Assembly: GCF_002891295.1 (NCBI RefSeq)
Contig: NZ_LGUI01000001.1
Coordinates: 744,001-808,000 of the forward strand
Direction of reading: 5' to 3'
DNA: 64,000 nucleotides
Source: Streptomyces eurocidicus
Lineage (GTDB): Bacteria > Actinomycetota > Actinomycetes > Streptomycetales > Streptomycetaceae
Both the position numbers and the translations under genes were made by a program. Position 1 is the first letter of the stretch, and each line of letters starts with the position of its first letter. The notes below the pieces were generated by a model. It was not told where the DNA came from, ran no database searches, and worked only from the letters and a program-made list of their open reading frames with translations. Below are positions 38,094 to 45,875 of the stretch, piece by piece.

Positions 38094-38285
38094 CTAGTCG
38101 AGGTCGGGAATGGCGTTGCCGATGGCGCCCATGACCTGGTCGATGGGCGCGGAGATGCCGGTGCGGCTCAGGTAGTAGCCGAAGAGGATGGCCACCAGGG
38201 CGCCGCCGATGCCGACGGCCTTCGAGCGGATGAGCATGGCCAGGAGCAGGCCGAACAGCAGGAGCGCGGAGATCGAGAAGGACAT
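38094..38285 (-). CDS. Small membrane protein (Spd-like)
   Basis: A 63-residue protein made of two hydrophobic helices (ISALLLFGLLLAMLI and VGIGGALVAILFGYYLS) and a short polar C-terminus. Position beside the FtsK-like transfer gene and size fit the Spd (spread) proteins that pSAM2-type elements use for transfer within the recipient mycelium. GAGGAG lies upstream of the ATG. The role is inferred from context. Confidence 0.65.
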   Translation of the reverse strand: MSFSISALLLFGLLLAMLIRSKAVGIGGALVAILFGYYLSRTGISAPIDQVMGAIGNAIPDLD

Positions 38286-38305
38286 GGAGAGGCTCCTCGG
38301 AGGGA

Positions 38306-38557
38306 TCAGCGGAGGCCGTCGCGGTGGAGGCGGACGGCGGCGTTGTAGAGGCGGCGGCCGACGCGGATGCGCCTGCCGTATCCCTCGCAGCGTCGGCAGT
38401 CGCGGCCGCGCTTGAGCCGTCCGTTGCGGGTCTGCCGGATCACAGCGCCCCAGCCCTGGCACTTCCGGCAGGTTCCGAACGGGCTGGCCGCGCAGAGAAC
38501 GGCATAGCAGAGAGTGATGAATATGAGGCCGGGCATAGCGTTGAGGAAGGAACCCAT
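38306..38557 (-). CDS. Small membrane protein with DnaJ-like zinc motifs
   Basis: An 83-residue protein with one N-terminal hydrophobic helix (GLIFITLCYAVLCAA) followed by two CxxCxGxG motifs, CRKCQGWG and CRRCEGYG, the pattern of DnaJ zinc fingers, separated by a basic segment and followed by a basic tail. It may bind zinc at the membrane and contact the transfer machinery. ATG at 38557 with AGAGGG nearby. Confidence 0.65.
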   Translation of the reverse strand: MGSFLNAMPGLIFITLCYAVLCAASPFGTCRKCQGWGAVIRQTRNGRLKRGRDCRRCEGYGRRIRVGRRLYNAAVRLHRDGLR

Positions 38558-38602
38558 CAGAACCCTCTCCGGGTGGGATTCGGCAGGCGCTCGATGAGCG
38601 CT

Positions 38603-38686
38603 GCTAGGCGCTAGCGCGCAGGTCAGATGCACCTTGAGTCGCTAGCAGGGGTGCTAGGTCTAGCGGGCCACCCCGCTAGACCTAGC
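38603..38686. repeat. GCTAG-rich block, candidate cis transfer locus (clt)
   Basis: Seven GCTAG/CTAGC boxes occur in 84 bp (GCTAG at 38603, 38610, 38641, 38653 and 38675; CTAGC at 38660 and 38682), although CTAG is normally rare in Streptomyces DNA. A perfect 15-bp inverted repeat (38653-38667 with 38672-38686, loop CCAC) is part of it. TraB/TraSA-type translocases recognise short repeated sequences next to their own gene. The hairpin could also terminate tra. Confidence 0.65.
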
Positions 38687-38697
38687 GGCGACGGCGG

Positions 38698-40818
38698 CTA
38701 TGCCGCAGCGTCTCGGTCGTCACGTTCGGCGATCGCCGCGAGGACGTCGGCGCGCTTGATCCCACGCCGGTTCGCGCCCTTGCCGTCCTCGGTGGTGCCC
38801 CACACCTGAACGGTGCGGATGCCGTACGACTTCAAGGCCGCGGTGAGCTGCTCCGGCGTCCAGGTCCCGTACACGGCCGGCCGGAGCTCCGCGAGGCCGA
38901 CGAGGATTGCCTCGTTCCAGAGCTTCGGCTTGCAGTCCGGAAGGGCGGTGAGCAGATCCGCGAGCAGATCGTACGAAGGGCCGGGCTCGGCCTCGGGCTG
39001 CTCCCCCAGCGCGTATCCGGCGAGTGTGCCGAGAAGCTCGCGCATCTTCCGGCCGCGCCGGGCGATGCCTTCCGCCGCCAGGGCGTCGATCTCGACCGCC
39101 CGAACGATCCGGGCGTCCTCACCTTCGCCGAGGAAGTAGCAGATGCCCTTGTCACCCCAGGCGAACATCGTCGCGCGCACGCCCCGCTTGTACGCGCCGG
39201 TTCCGAGCACCATGTTGTTCTCGACGTGGCTCATGACCTTCAGGCACCAACGGGCCGACGCGTTCGCGGAGATCCCCTTCGGCAAGCTGGCGTCGTCCGG
39301 CCGCTGGGTGGCGAGGAGCAGCACGATGCCCGTCGCCGGGCCGCGCTTGACGAGGTCCGTGCAGATCTCTTCGAGCTCCTTGCCGTACTTCGGGTGCTCG
39401 AACCACTTCTGGCACTCGTCGACGCCGACCACGATCGGATGCAGCCGGAGCGACCGCTTCGACGCCAGTTCCGTGGTCACCTTCGACTCAGGGCAGATGT
39501 CCCGGGGGAGCGTGCGGATCACTTTCGTGCGCCGCCGCAGCTCGGCTTGCAGCTCCCGCATGGCGGTCAGCGCGTAGAGGATGTCCTCGTCGTCGTCCCC
39601 GGCCCGGTGCCGGTAGCTGACGGCGCTGCCGACGGGATCGAGGTCGCCGGTTCCCTTCAGGTCGTAGCTGTGCACCTCGGCGCGCGGGTCGAGCGCGGCG
39701 ATGAGCAGCAGGAGACGGAGAAGGAAGGTCTTGCCCATCCGCGGGATCGCGCCGATCACGCCCGCGAGGTACATAAGGGTGATCTCCACCTCGCGCCCGC
39801 GCTGGTCGGTACCCCACGCGACGGGCTTGAAGAGATCCACCGTGCCGGACTTGGCGAGCGGCCAGGCCGGCTGCTTGGACCGGGACATGTCCTGATCGCC
39901 GACCCACAGCCTCAGCCGTCCGGTGTGCTCCTCGGGAGCGGCCTCGGGCCACACCGTTCCCAACGGTCGGCGGAGCCCGGAGGCCAGTTTCTCCCGGCGC
40001 TCGATGATGTCGGTGACCGTGACGCCGTACGGGAGGTCGCCCTCGGCCAGCCACCCAGGGCCGTCACGGGTGATGGGGGCGGTGAAGCCGAACCCGTCCC
40101 CTCCCTTGGCCTGCGCCTGGTTGATCGCCGGGATGCCCAGGGATCCGAGAGCCCGGAGCACGATGTCGCTGGTGAGCCGGGTCGCCTTCGGGATCTCCAC
40201 GGCGCGGTGGATGACGGGGGCGTCGGCCGGCTGACCCAGCCTGCCCGCCGCCATCGTCATGGCGAAGCCACAAAAGGCCAGCAGCCACGACGGGGCCATG
40301 ACGTACAACGCCAGGGCCACCGTGAGCCCCGTGATCGAGGCCACGACGGCGACCGTCGCCCGCCAGCGCACACGGCGGTCCCTCTGGCGCGAGAGCTGAA
40401 GGTACTTGTTGATGTCCTCGTTGGCCGCCGCCGACTGCCGGAACGGCTCGCCCTCGGCGTCCGCGACCCACCGCAGGGAGCCACCGACGAACCGGGCGGC
40501 GCCGCGAGGAGCTTGCAGCGCCAGGCGGACCGTGTACCAGGGCGTACGTACCGCGTGGTACGCGGAAACGTGCCAGGCGTAGGCGGCGACGCCCTTACCG
40601 GCGGCACAGAACTCCCGACGCGACTTCGCCCACGCCGGTATGACCGGACGGCGCTTCGCGCCTTGCGCCCGTTCGGCCAGGCCGGGGCTCGAAGGCTCGT
40701 ACGGGCGGTCGACGACAACGGTCTCGGCCGGGGGCGCGGGCGCGGGCCGGCCGGGGGCAGCCGGGTCTGCGGAGTGGTCGGGGTCCGGCCCGGACACATC
40801 GGCCGGCTGGTCGCTCAA
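38698..40818 (-). CDS. FtsK/SpoIIIE-like conjugal DNA translocase (TraSA/TraB type)
   Basis: A 706-residue AAA+ motor. The N-terminal ~150 residues are disordered and basic; two hydrophobic helices follow (ATVAVVASITGLTVALALYVM and LLAFCGFAMTMAAG, ~155-195); the motor domain has Walker A GAIPRMGKTFLL and Walker B IVVGVDECQ; LLLATQRPDDASLP is typical of this class. The C-terminal ~80 residues (TPEQLTAALKSYGIRTVQVWG) form the winged helix that reads the clt sequence. It moves double-stranded DNA between mycelia. Its start overlaps the preceding 100-residue gene (ATGA). Confidence 0.92.
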   Translation of the reverse strand: MSDQPADVSGPDPDHSADPAAPGRPAPAPPAETVVVDRPYEPSSPGLAERAQGAKRRPVIPAWAKSRREFCAAGKGVAAYAWHVSAYHAVRTPWYTVRLALQAPRGAARFVGGSLRWVADAEGEPFRQSAAANEDINKYLQLSRQRDRRVRWRATVAVVASITGLTVALALYVMAPSWLLAFCGFAMTMAAGRLGQPADAPVIHRAVEIPKATRLTSDIVLRALGSLGIPAINQAQAKGGDGFGFTAPITRDGPGWLAEGDLPYGVTVTDIIERREKLASGLRRPLGTVWPEAAPEEHTGRLRLWVGDQDMSRSKQPAWPLAKSGTVDLFKPVAWGTDQRGREVEITLMYLAGVIGAIPRMGKTFLLRLLLLIAALDPRAEVHSYDLKGTGDLDPVGSAVSYRHRAGDDDEDILYALTAMRELQAELRRRTKVIRTLPRDICPESKVTTELASKRSLRLHPIVVGVDECQKWFEHPKYGKELEEICTDLVKRGPATGIVLLLATQRPDDASLPKGISANASARWCLKVMSHVENNMVLGTGAYKRGVRATMFAWGDKGICYFLGEGEDARIVRAVEIDALAAEGIARRGRKMRELLGTLAGYALGEQPEAEPGPSYDLLADLLTALPDCKPKLWNEAILVGLAELRPAVYGTWTPEQLTAALKSYGIRTVQVWGTTEDGKGANRRGIKRADVLAAIAERDDRDAAA

Positions 40819-41117
40819 GACACGCCCCTCCCCGCCTGCGTGTGAACCCTGTTCCTCATCGCCGCGACGCTGCTGAGTTTCGCGGCGTAACGCGCGTTCA
40901 GAAGGGCGAACTCATCAGCCTCGCTCTGATCCTGGAGTTCCTCCAGGACATCGCTGGCGGCAGACGTACGCGCAGCACGCTCCTCAGCGGACTCCCCGGG
41001 ACGCCCGAGGAAAAGCTCTTTGAAGTCCTCGGCATCCGCGCCCTGCGATTCCTCGCCGCCGGATGCCCCTGACTCCACCACCTCGGCACCAGGTTGGTGG
41101 ACAACGTACGTACGCAT
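40815..41117 (-). CDS. 100-residue element protein upstream of tra
   Basis: An acidic, helical protein (EESQGADAEDFKELFLG, LEELQDQSEADEFALLNARYAAKLSS) translated just before tra, with GGAGAGG close to the ATG and an ATGA overlap with tra. No family is recognised. Tight coupling suggests a stoichiometric partner or leader for the translocase. Confidence 0.7.
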   Translation of the reverse strand: MRTYVVHQPGAEVVESGASGGEESQGADAEDFKELFLGRPGESAEERAARTSAASDVLEELQDQSEADEFALLNARYAAKLSSVAAMRNRVHTQAGRGVS

Positions 41118-41128
41118 GGCCTCTCCAG

Positions 41129-41142
41129 ATCCTGGACGGGAT
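41129..41142. promoter_or_regulatory. Second ATCCTGKACGGGAT box, upstream of the tra unit
   Basis: ATCCTGGACGGGAT, matching 36690-36703 in 13 of 14 bases and lying the same way relative to the ribosome site. It probably marks a shared operator or leader hairpin of the two transcription units. Confidence 0.5.
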
Positions 41143-41204
41143 GGGAGAGCCAGAGGCGGCAGGCCCGCTCGGTCCGTCAGCCGCCGCCCCTGGCCGGAGC
41201 GCGC

Positions 41205-41579
41205 TCAGACGCGGAACCGGCGGGGGCCGGTGAGGTGGAGCCAGCACTCGTACGTGATCACCACGGCCTTGTAGCTTCCGAGGCCGGCGAGAACGGTCAG
41301 CAACCAGTCGGCACCGAGGTCCTCGGCCGACCGGCAGCCGATGAGGGCAGCGATCAAGGCGATGCCCAGGACGATCAGGGCCGCGACGCTGCGGCCGGGC
41401 GTCGTCGGCACCGCGCGGCGGGCGACGAGGGTCAAAGCACTCGGGTCAAGGAGGCGGAGGCCCCCACCGGGCACTCGCACCACGACGAGCTTGCCGTCGC
41501 CGTGGTCGGTGATCCCGGCCACGGTGCCGAGGGCCACCTCGTGATGACCCTGAACAACATCGCCGATGGCTAACTTCAT
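41205..41579 (-). CDS. Small element membrane protein, unknown
   Basis: A 124-residue protein: a beta-rich N-terminal half (VVQGHHEVALGTVAGITDHG, KLVVVRVPGGGLRLLD), then two hydrophobic helices (VAALIVLGIALIAALIG and LLTVLAGLGSYKAVVITY). GAAGGGGGACC precedes the ATG. It is the first gene read leftward from the regulatory region at 41807-41898. Spd-like by context only. Confidence 0.65.
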   Translation of the reverse strand: MKLAIGDVVQGHHEVALGTVAGITDHGDGKLVVVRVPGGGLRLLDPSALTLVARRAVPTTPGRSVAALIVLGIALIAALIGCRSAEDLGADWLLTVLAGLGSYKAVVITYECWLHLTGPRRFRV

Positions 41580-41806
41580 TGGTCCCCCTTCGGGAGCAGA
41601 GGCAGGGGACCGGCACGGGGCGCGGGCTCGGCCACGGGGCTGAGCTCTCCCCGGAACCGGTCGCTTCGAAAACGAGTGGTCATCACCTCCGGCGCCAACG
41701 ACTCACGGCGGCACCGGAGATCAAAAACACTCGTTCGTTCCAGGCACTCTGTGCAGTTCTCAAGGCACTGGCGCTTCCATCGAGCCGAGGCTCTCCAGGC
41801 GTCATC

Positions 41807-41898
41807 ACTCCTAAAGAGGTCTTCTCCTCAAGTCCTCTTTAGGAGTTGCTCAGACTATGACGCGGCTCTCATCAAGTCGTCAAGTCCTCTTTAGGAGT
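41807..41898. promoter_or_regulatory. Cluster of three GntR-type operator boxes
   Basis: ACTCCTAAAGAGG (41807-41819) and its exact inverse CCTCTTTAGGAGT (41834-41846) form an inverted repeat, and CCTCTTTAGGAGT occurs again at 41886-41898. The last two are part of identical 19-bp direct repeats (41828-41846 and 41880-41898), 52 bp apart. They lie between the leftward transfer genes and the GntR gene starting at 41931, so one repressor could control both directions. A variant occurs at 49106-49137. Confidence 0.7.
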
Positions 41899-41930
41899 CG
41901 TATGCTGAGCGCGGTCAGTGCAAGAGGACG

Positions 41931-42728
41931 GTGGGCACGATGGCGAAGGCGTACGAGCGGATCGCGGATGGCATCCGGGAGTCCATCCGCGCAGGTCAGC
42001 TGAAGCCCGGCGAACGGCTCCCCTCGGAGACCGCGCTCGCGGACAAGTACGGGCGGAGCGTCCCGACCATCCGTGAGGCCCTCCGGCTTCTGCGCGACGA
42101 AGGCTTGATCGAGAAGCAGCACGGCCGCGGCAACTTCGTCCGCCAGGCCCGCACCGCGGTGCTGCGCACGAACACGAGGCACCAGTGGGAGAAGGGTCGC
42201 GCCCGCGAACCCGAGCCGCTGAGGGCGAAGACCGGCGCCACCGAGCACGACACCGGGCTCCAGGTGAACGACCTCGTCTTCCACGCCGCCTACCGCGAGA
42301 TCAAGGCCGGCAAGAACGTCGCGGACGCCTTCGGCGTCCCGGAGGGCGAGGTCCTCGTCGAGCGCACGTACCGCACGCGGTACGCCGCCGAGCGGGCGCC
42401 GTTCGCCCTGGTGACCTCCTACCTCGTCCGCGACCTGGTCGCGGAGAACCCGGATCTCCTGGACAGCGCCAAGGAGCCCTGGCCCGGGGGCACGCAGAAC
42501 CAGCTCTTCACCGTCGGGATCGAGCTCGACCGCATCGAAGAGCACGTCACGGCCCGCCCGCCGACACCGGAAGAGGCGGAAGAGCTGGAGTTGCCGCCGG
42601 GAACCGCGGTGATCCTGCTCCGGAAGACCTCGTACGACACCAATGACCGCGTTGTGGAGCTCTCCGACATCACGCTGCCCGGCGACCGCACGGAAATGCT
42701 CTTCACCACTCCCCTGGAAAGGTGGTGA
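41931..42728 (+). CDS. GntR family regulator with UTRA domain (KorSA-like position)
   Basis: A 265-residue regulator. Winged helix at ~10-75 (YERIADGIRESIRAG, RLPSETALADKYGRSVPTIREALR, EKQHGRGNFV), then a UTRA effector domain (VFHAAYREIKAGKNVADAFG, PPGTAVILLRKTSYDT, DITLPGDRTEM). Beside the transfer genes of a pSAM2-like element it corresponds to the KorSA repressor that keeps the element silent. The GTG at 41931 is 4 bases after AGAGGAC; the ATG at 41940 is an alternative. Operator-like boxes just upstream suggest autoregulation. Confidence 0.87.
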   Translation: MGTMAKAYERIADGIRESIRAGQLKPGERLPSETALADKYGRSVPTIREALRLLRDEGLIEKQHGRGNFVRQARTAVLRTNTRHQWEKGRAREPEPLRAKTGATEHDTGLQVNDLVFHAAYREIKAGKNVADAFGVPEGEVLVERTYRTRYAAERAPFALVTSYLVRDLVAENPDLLDSAKEPWPGGTQNQLFTVGIELDRIEEHVTARPPTPEEAEELELPPGTAVILLRKTSYDTNDRVVELSDITLPGDRTEMLFTTPLERW

Positions 42729-43492
42729 GTGCCGTGCAGCGGCGCATCATCATCGTCACGGCTGTGCACGCACCGTCCGCTCACCACCTGCACGACGCCT
42801 TCAAGTCGCTCTGCGACCAGGAGCTGCCGGAGGGATGGGAGTGGCACTGGGTCATCCAGGAGGACGGGAAGACCGACGAGGTCGCCCCGTTCGTCCCCGC
42901 CGATGAGCGGGTGACCTTCCGGCAGGGCCGCAGCGGCGGCCCCGGGGTCGCCCGGACCATGGCCCTGGCCCACGCCGACGGCGAGTACGTCAAGATCCTG
43001 GACGCCGACGACCAGCTCGCCCCCGGCGCCCTGGCCCGCGACATCGCGATCCTCGAACGCGACCCCAGCATCAGCTGGACCACGTCTCGCGTCCTGGATC
43101 TGCTCCCCGACGGCTCGACCCTGGGCTTCGACCAGGACCCGGAGGACGGGCCGGTCGAGCGGGGCGCCGTCCTCGAACACTGGCGGGCACACAACTACCG
43201 CGCCCAGGTGCACCCGGCGACGCTGTGCGTCCGCCGCGACCTGCTCCTCGCCTTGGGCGGCTGGATGGCACTGCCGGCCTCGGAGGACACCGGACTCCTC
43301 CTTGCCCTGGATTCCGTCAGCCGCGGTTGGTTCATCCGCGACGTGGGGCTCCTCTACCGCAAGTGGCCTGGCCAGGCGACCGGGCAGGCGGCGCACACGG
43401 ACGCCGCGGAGCGCGATGCGCGCATGGCCGTCGTGGAGGCGCGGGCGCAGGCGCTCGCTTACTACCGCTGGAACTACCCGTCGACTAGCTGA
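42725..43492 (+). CDS. Family 2 glycosyltransferase (element cargo)
   Basis: A ~255-residue GT-A fold enzyme: RIIIVTAVHAPSAHHLHD, GPGVARTMALAHADGEYVK and the DxD-like metal motif LDADDQL near residue 95, followed by CVRRDLLLALGGW and ASEDTGLLL. It would transfer a sugar from a nucleotide donor; the acceptor is unknown. Its start overlaps the GntR stop (GTGA), so it is coexpressed with the regulator. An in-frame GTG at 42734 with better spacing to GGAAAGG is an alternative start. Not a transfer function, so treated as cargo. Confidence 0.8.
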   Translation: MSAVQRRIIIVTAVHAPSAHHLHDAFKSLCDQELPEGWEWHWVIQEDGKTDEVAPFVPADERVTFRQGRSGGPGVARTMALAHADGEYVKILDADDQLAPGALARDIAILERDPSISWTTSRVLDLLPDGSTLGFDQDPEDGPVERGAVLEHWRAHNYRAQVHPATLCVRRDLLLALGGWMALPASEDTGLLLALDSVSRGWFIRDVGLLYRKWPGQATGQAAHTDAAERDARMAVVEARAQALAYYRWNYPSTS

Positions 43493-44240
43493 CGGGCACT
43501 TCGTAGACGATGGCGCCGAAGGCGGCGGGCATCACGATGTCCGCCGTCTCGACCGGTCGCCCGTCGTCGCTGTAGTACGTCCGCTGGATGCGCGTGACGA
43601 GCGCGCCCCGCTGCACGCCGAGGAGGGTCGCCTCCTCGGCCGTCGCGTTTCCGGGCTCCGGCTGCTCTACCGCGCGGGTGACCGTGATGCCGATCTCCGC
43701 CATGCGGTCGACCACGCCCTTGCCGGCGTGGGGTCCGCCTTCGGGCAGGACCACCAGCGTGCCGGCGGTGATGCCGTACGGCTCCCAACTGGTCGAGAGC
43801 TGGAAGGGCTTGCCGTCGACGAGGAACTCGTACGAGGTCCGGACGCAGAGGTCCCCCTCGGCGATGTCGAGGCGGGCGGCGATCTCTGCCGGGGCGGGGA
43901 GCTTCGCCTCCGTGCTGCTCTCCCAGGTCCCTCGCTTGCCGAGCGCCGACACGTCCGCGGCGAAGGGCGATCCGCCCCGCTGCTCACGGACCTGAGAGCG
44001 GACCACGCGCAGACGCTCGCGCGGCTCGGCGACGTATGTCCCTGAACCGGCCCGGCCCTCCAAGACGCCCTGCGAGATGAGAAGTTCCTGGGCGCGGCGA
44101 ATGACGTTTTCGCCCACGCCGCCGCATTCCTCCGCAAGTTGCGCACGCGAGGGAAGCCGGTCGCCCGGGGCCCACTCCTGATCCGCGATGCGCTGTCTGA
44201 GCAGGTCAGCGGCGCGGAGGTAAGGCGGCTGCTCACGCAT
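43485..44240 (-). CDS. GntR family regulator with UTRA domain (second)
   Basis: A 251-residue regulator, with a winged helix ADLLRQRIADQEWAPGDRLPS split over ~10-32, ENVIRRAQELLISQGVLEG, and a UTRA domain (LCVRTSYEFLVDGKPFQLSTS, RIQRTYYSDDGRPVETADI). It converges on the glycosyltransferase with 8 bp of overlap and is divergent from the small-gene operon at 44300. Two symmetrical CTAGTNNACTAG boxes lie just before its start. Confidence 0.87.
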   Translation of the reverse strand: MREQPPYLRAADLLRQRIADQEWAPGDRLPSRAQLAEECGGVGENVIRRAQELLISQGVLEGRAGSGTYVAEPRERLRVVRSQVREQRGGSPFAADVSALGKRGTWESSTEAKLPAPAEIAARLDIAEGDLCVRTSYEFLVDGKPFQLSTSWEPYGITAGTLVVLPEGGPHAGKGVVDRMAEIGITVTRAVEQPEPGNATAEEATLLGVQRGALVTRIQRTYYSDDGRPVETADIVMPAAFGAIVYEVPVS

Positions 44241-44249
44241 ATGGAAAAT

Positions 44250-44280
44250 CTAGTCCACTAGCCCTATCCTAGTTAACTAG
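44250..44280. promoter_or_regulatory. Paired CTAGTNNACTAG operators between divergent genes
   Basis: CTAGTCCACTAG (44250-44261) and CTAGTTAACTAG (44269-44280), the second a perfect palindrome, 19 bp from start to start (close to two helical turns). They lie 10-40 bp upstream of the second GntR gene and 20-50 bp upstream of the divergent operon, as expected for cooperative binding by that GntR dimer. Confidence 0.68.
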
Positions 44281-44299
44281 CTTCACGCATTGTGATCCC

Positions 44300-44599
44300 G
44301 TGGCGACGGAGGAACACCTTGTGGCCGCATGCAGAAAACGCGCCGACCACATGGCCGAACGCCTTACGGCTGCTGGGTTCACTCCGCGCGTGAGGCACCG
44401 GAAGAACCACATCCACATCGAGACGAAGGTCCCGGACCCCGTCTCGGCCGAGGTGTGGCGAGAGCTCTTAGAGGTGCTGGAGACGGCCGACTCGTTCGGA
44501 CTCGTCAACGGCCGGAGCGGCTGCATCGCGTGGGCCGCCATCGACAGGGAAACCCCCGCGACAGCCAACGCCGCCCGGGGGCACGGCAATCAGCTGTGA
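44300..44599 (+). CDS. 99-residue element protein, unknown
   Basis: Starts MATEEHLVAACRKRADHMAE from a GTG. The segment RHRKNHIHIETKVPDPVSAEVWRELLE looks like one small alpha/beta domain, and SFGLVNGRSGCIAWAAIDR follows. First gene of a rightward operon of five tightly spaced genes ending at 46288, behind the CTAGTNNACTAG operators. Confidence 0.65.
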   Translation: MATEEHLVAACRKRADHMAERLTAAGFTPRVRHRKNHIHIETKVPDPVSAEVWRELLEVLETADSFGLVNGRSGCIAWAAIDRETPATANAARGHGNQL

Positions 44600-44611
44600 G
44601 GAGCTGATCAC

Positions 44612-44902
44612 GTGTTGGACCTTATCCGCCGAATCGCCGCCTGGACCAGGCGACCATTCGTTCCCATTGTGGAACAGCGTCCCCGGCACACGCCGACGGA
44701 GCACCCAGCCGCTGGCCAGACGGCGCCGCCGCCCACGACCGTCCGTCGGCCCCGGTGGTGCACGGAGCTTCTCCACGCCGAGGAGACCGCGCTCGTCCGC
44801 CTGTACGTCACGGCCGAAGGCGAACGCGACCGGCTGAAGATCGAGGCTCGTTGGCGTCCGAACGCGGCCTGCCAGCACTGGAACATGGCGGAGGCTCACT
44901 GA
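44612..44902 (+). CDS. 96-residue element protein, unknown
   Basis: Starts MLDLIRRIAAWTRRP from a GTG with GAGGAG upstream. A Pro/Thr-rich middle is followed by RWCTELLHAEETALVRLYV and a short tail. No family is recognised. Its stop overlaps the next ATG by one base. Confidence 0.6.
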   Translation: MLDLIRRIAAWTRRPFVPIVEQRPRHTPTEHPAAGQTAPPPTTVRRPRWCTELLHAEETALVRLYVTAEGERDRLKIEARWRPNAACQHWNMAEAH

Positions 44903-45135
44903 TGATCAGGGACACCGTCACGTCCAACAGGACGCACCGCTACGTCCGCGTGCAGGTCGATCGGGAGACGGTCCGGACGGGCGACGTCATCGACGTCGGC
45001 GGCCGCGGGCTCACGGTGGTCGGCATGATCGACATGGCCGACGAGACGAAGGGCCTGCGCTTCCGCACGGGACAGAGTCTGACGATGGACCCCACGACCC
45101 GGCTGTCCGCCCTGCGGGCCGTCGAGAGGCGGTGA
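44902..45135 (+). CDS. 77-residue element protein, unknown
   Basis: Starts MIRDTVTSNRTHRYVRVQVD; looks like a small beta-barrel (VRTGDVIDVGGRGLTVVGMI, KGLRFRTGQSLTM). Its start overlaps the preceding stop, and its own stop overlaps the third GntR gene (GTGA). Probably a nucleic-acid- or ligand-binding domain; no name can be given. Confidence 0.6.
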   Translation: MIRDTVTSNRTHRYVRVQVDRETVRTGDVIDVGGRGLTVVGMIDMADETKGLRFRTGQSLTMDPTTRLSALRAVERR

Positions 45136-45875
45136 ACCGGGGAATGGCCGCCTACTACCACTCCATCGCCGATGACCTGCGGCGACGCATCGAGTGCGCG
45201 GAGTACGTGGTCGACGAGCCGCTGCCGTCGGAGGCGAAACTCGCGATCCGCTACCGGGTCAGCGTTCCCACCATCAGGATCGCGCTCGAAGTGCTCCAGG
45301 CCGAAGGAAGGGTCGAGAAGCTCCACGGCCGGGGAAACTTCGTCCGCCGGCCCGAAGAGCGCGCCGTCTACGGAAGCGCGGGGCATGCCGTGGGCCGGCG
45401 GGCGGCGGAGAGCCCTCCGATGCAGGTCAGTGCCGAGGTCCGCACGGTGAGCGCGACGGACGGCCTGTCCGCGCTCCTGCAAGTCCGACGCGGCGCGCTG
45501 CTGACCGAGTTCGAGTACGTCAGCGTGCTGGGGACTTCCGTACGCGGCCTGGCCCGCCTCTACGTTCCGCAAAGGGTGGTGAAGCTCAAGGGGCCGGTGG
45601 TGGACCCGTCGCCGTGGGGCGACGAGGTGCGGTCGTTACTCGCCGAGGCCGGGGTGCACGTCGCGTCCACGGTCGACCGCGTCGCCTCACGGCTCCCGAG
45701 CACCGAAGAGAGGAAGGTCTTCCGCAGCGCGGCACCCGTGCTGGCAGTCGAACGAACGTCGACCGACTTCAGCGGGCAGATCGTGGAGGGCGCGCTCCTC
45801 GCACTCCCCGGCGACCGCGCGGAGGCCGTCTTCACCACCCGCACGCACGTCGAGCCCATGGAGGCAGTGGGATGA
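45132..45875 (+). CDS. GntR family regulator with UTRA domain (third)
   Basis: A 247-residue regulator. Winged helix at ~8-75 (YHSIADDLRRRIECAEY, PLPSEAKLAIRYRVSVPTI, EKLHGRGNFVRRPEE) and a UTRA domain (LLTEFEYVSVLGTSVRG, VERTSTDFSGQIVEGALLALPGDRAE). Its wing HGRGNFVR matches that of the first GntR protein, so the two may read similar DNA. Last but one gene in the operon from 44300. Confidence 0.86.
   Translation: MNRGMAAYYHSIADDLRRRIECAEYVVDEPLPSEAKLAIRYRVSVPTIRIALEVLQAEGRVEKLHGRGNFVRRPEERAVYGSAGHAVGRRAAESPPMQVSAEVRTVSATDGLSALLQVRRGALLTEFEYVSVLGTSVRGLARLYVPQRVVKLKGPVVDPSPWGDEVRSLLAEAGVHVASTVDRVASRLPSTEERKVFRSAAPVLAVERTSTDFSGQIVEGALLALPGDRAEAVFTTRTHVEPMEAVG

Noticed and set aside
44250..44280. 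CTAG boxes as a second transfer locus
   Set aside because: They form two spaced symmetrical sites between divergent promoters near a GntR gene, which fits operators better than the irregular cluster beside tra.
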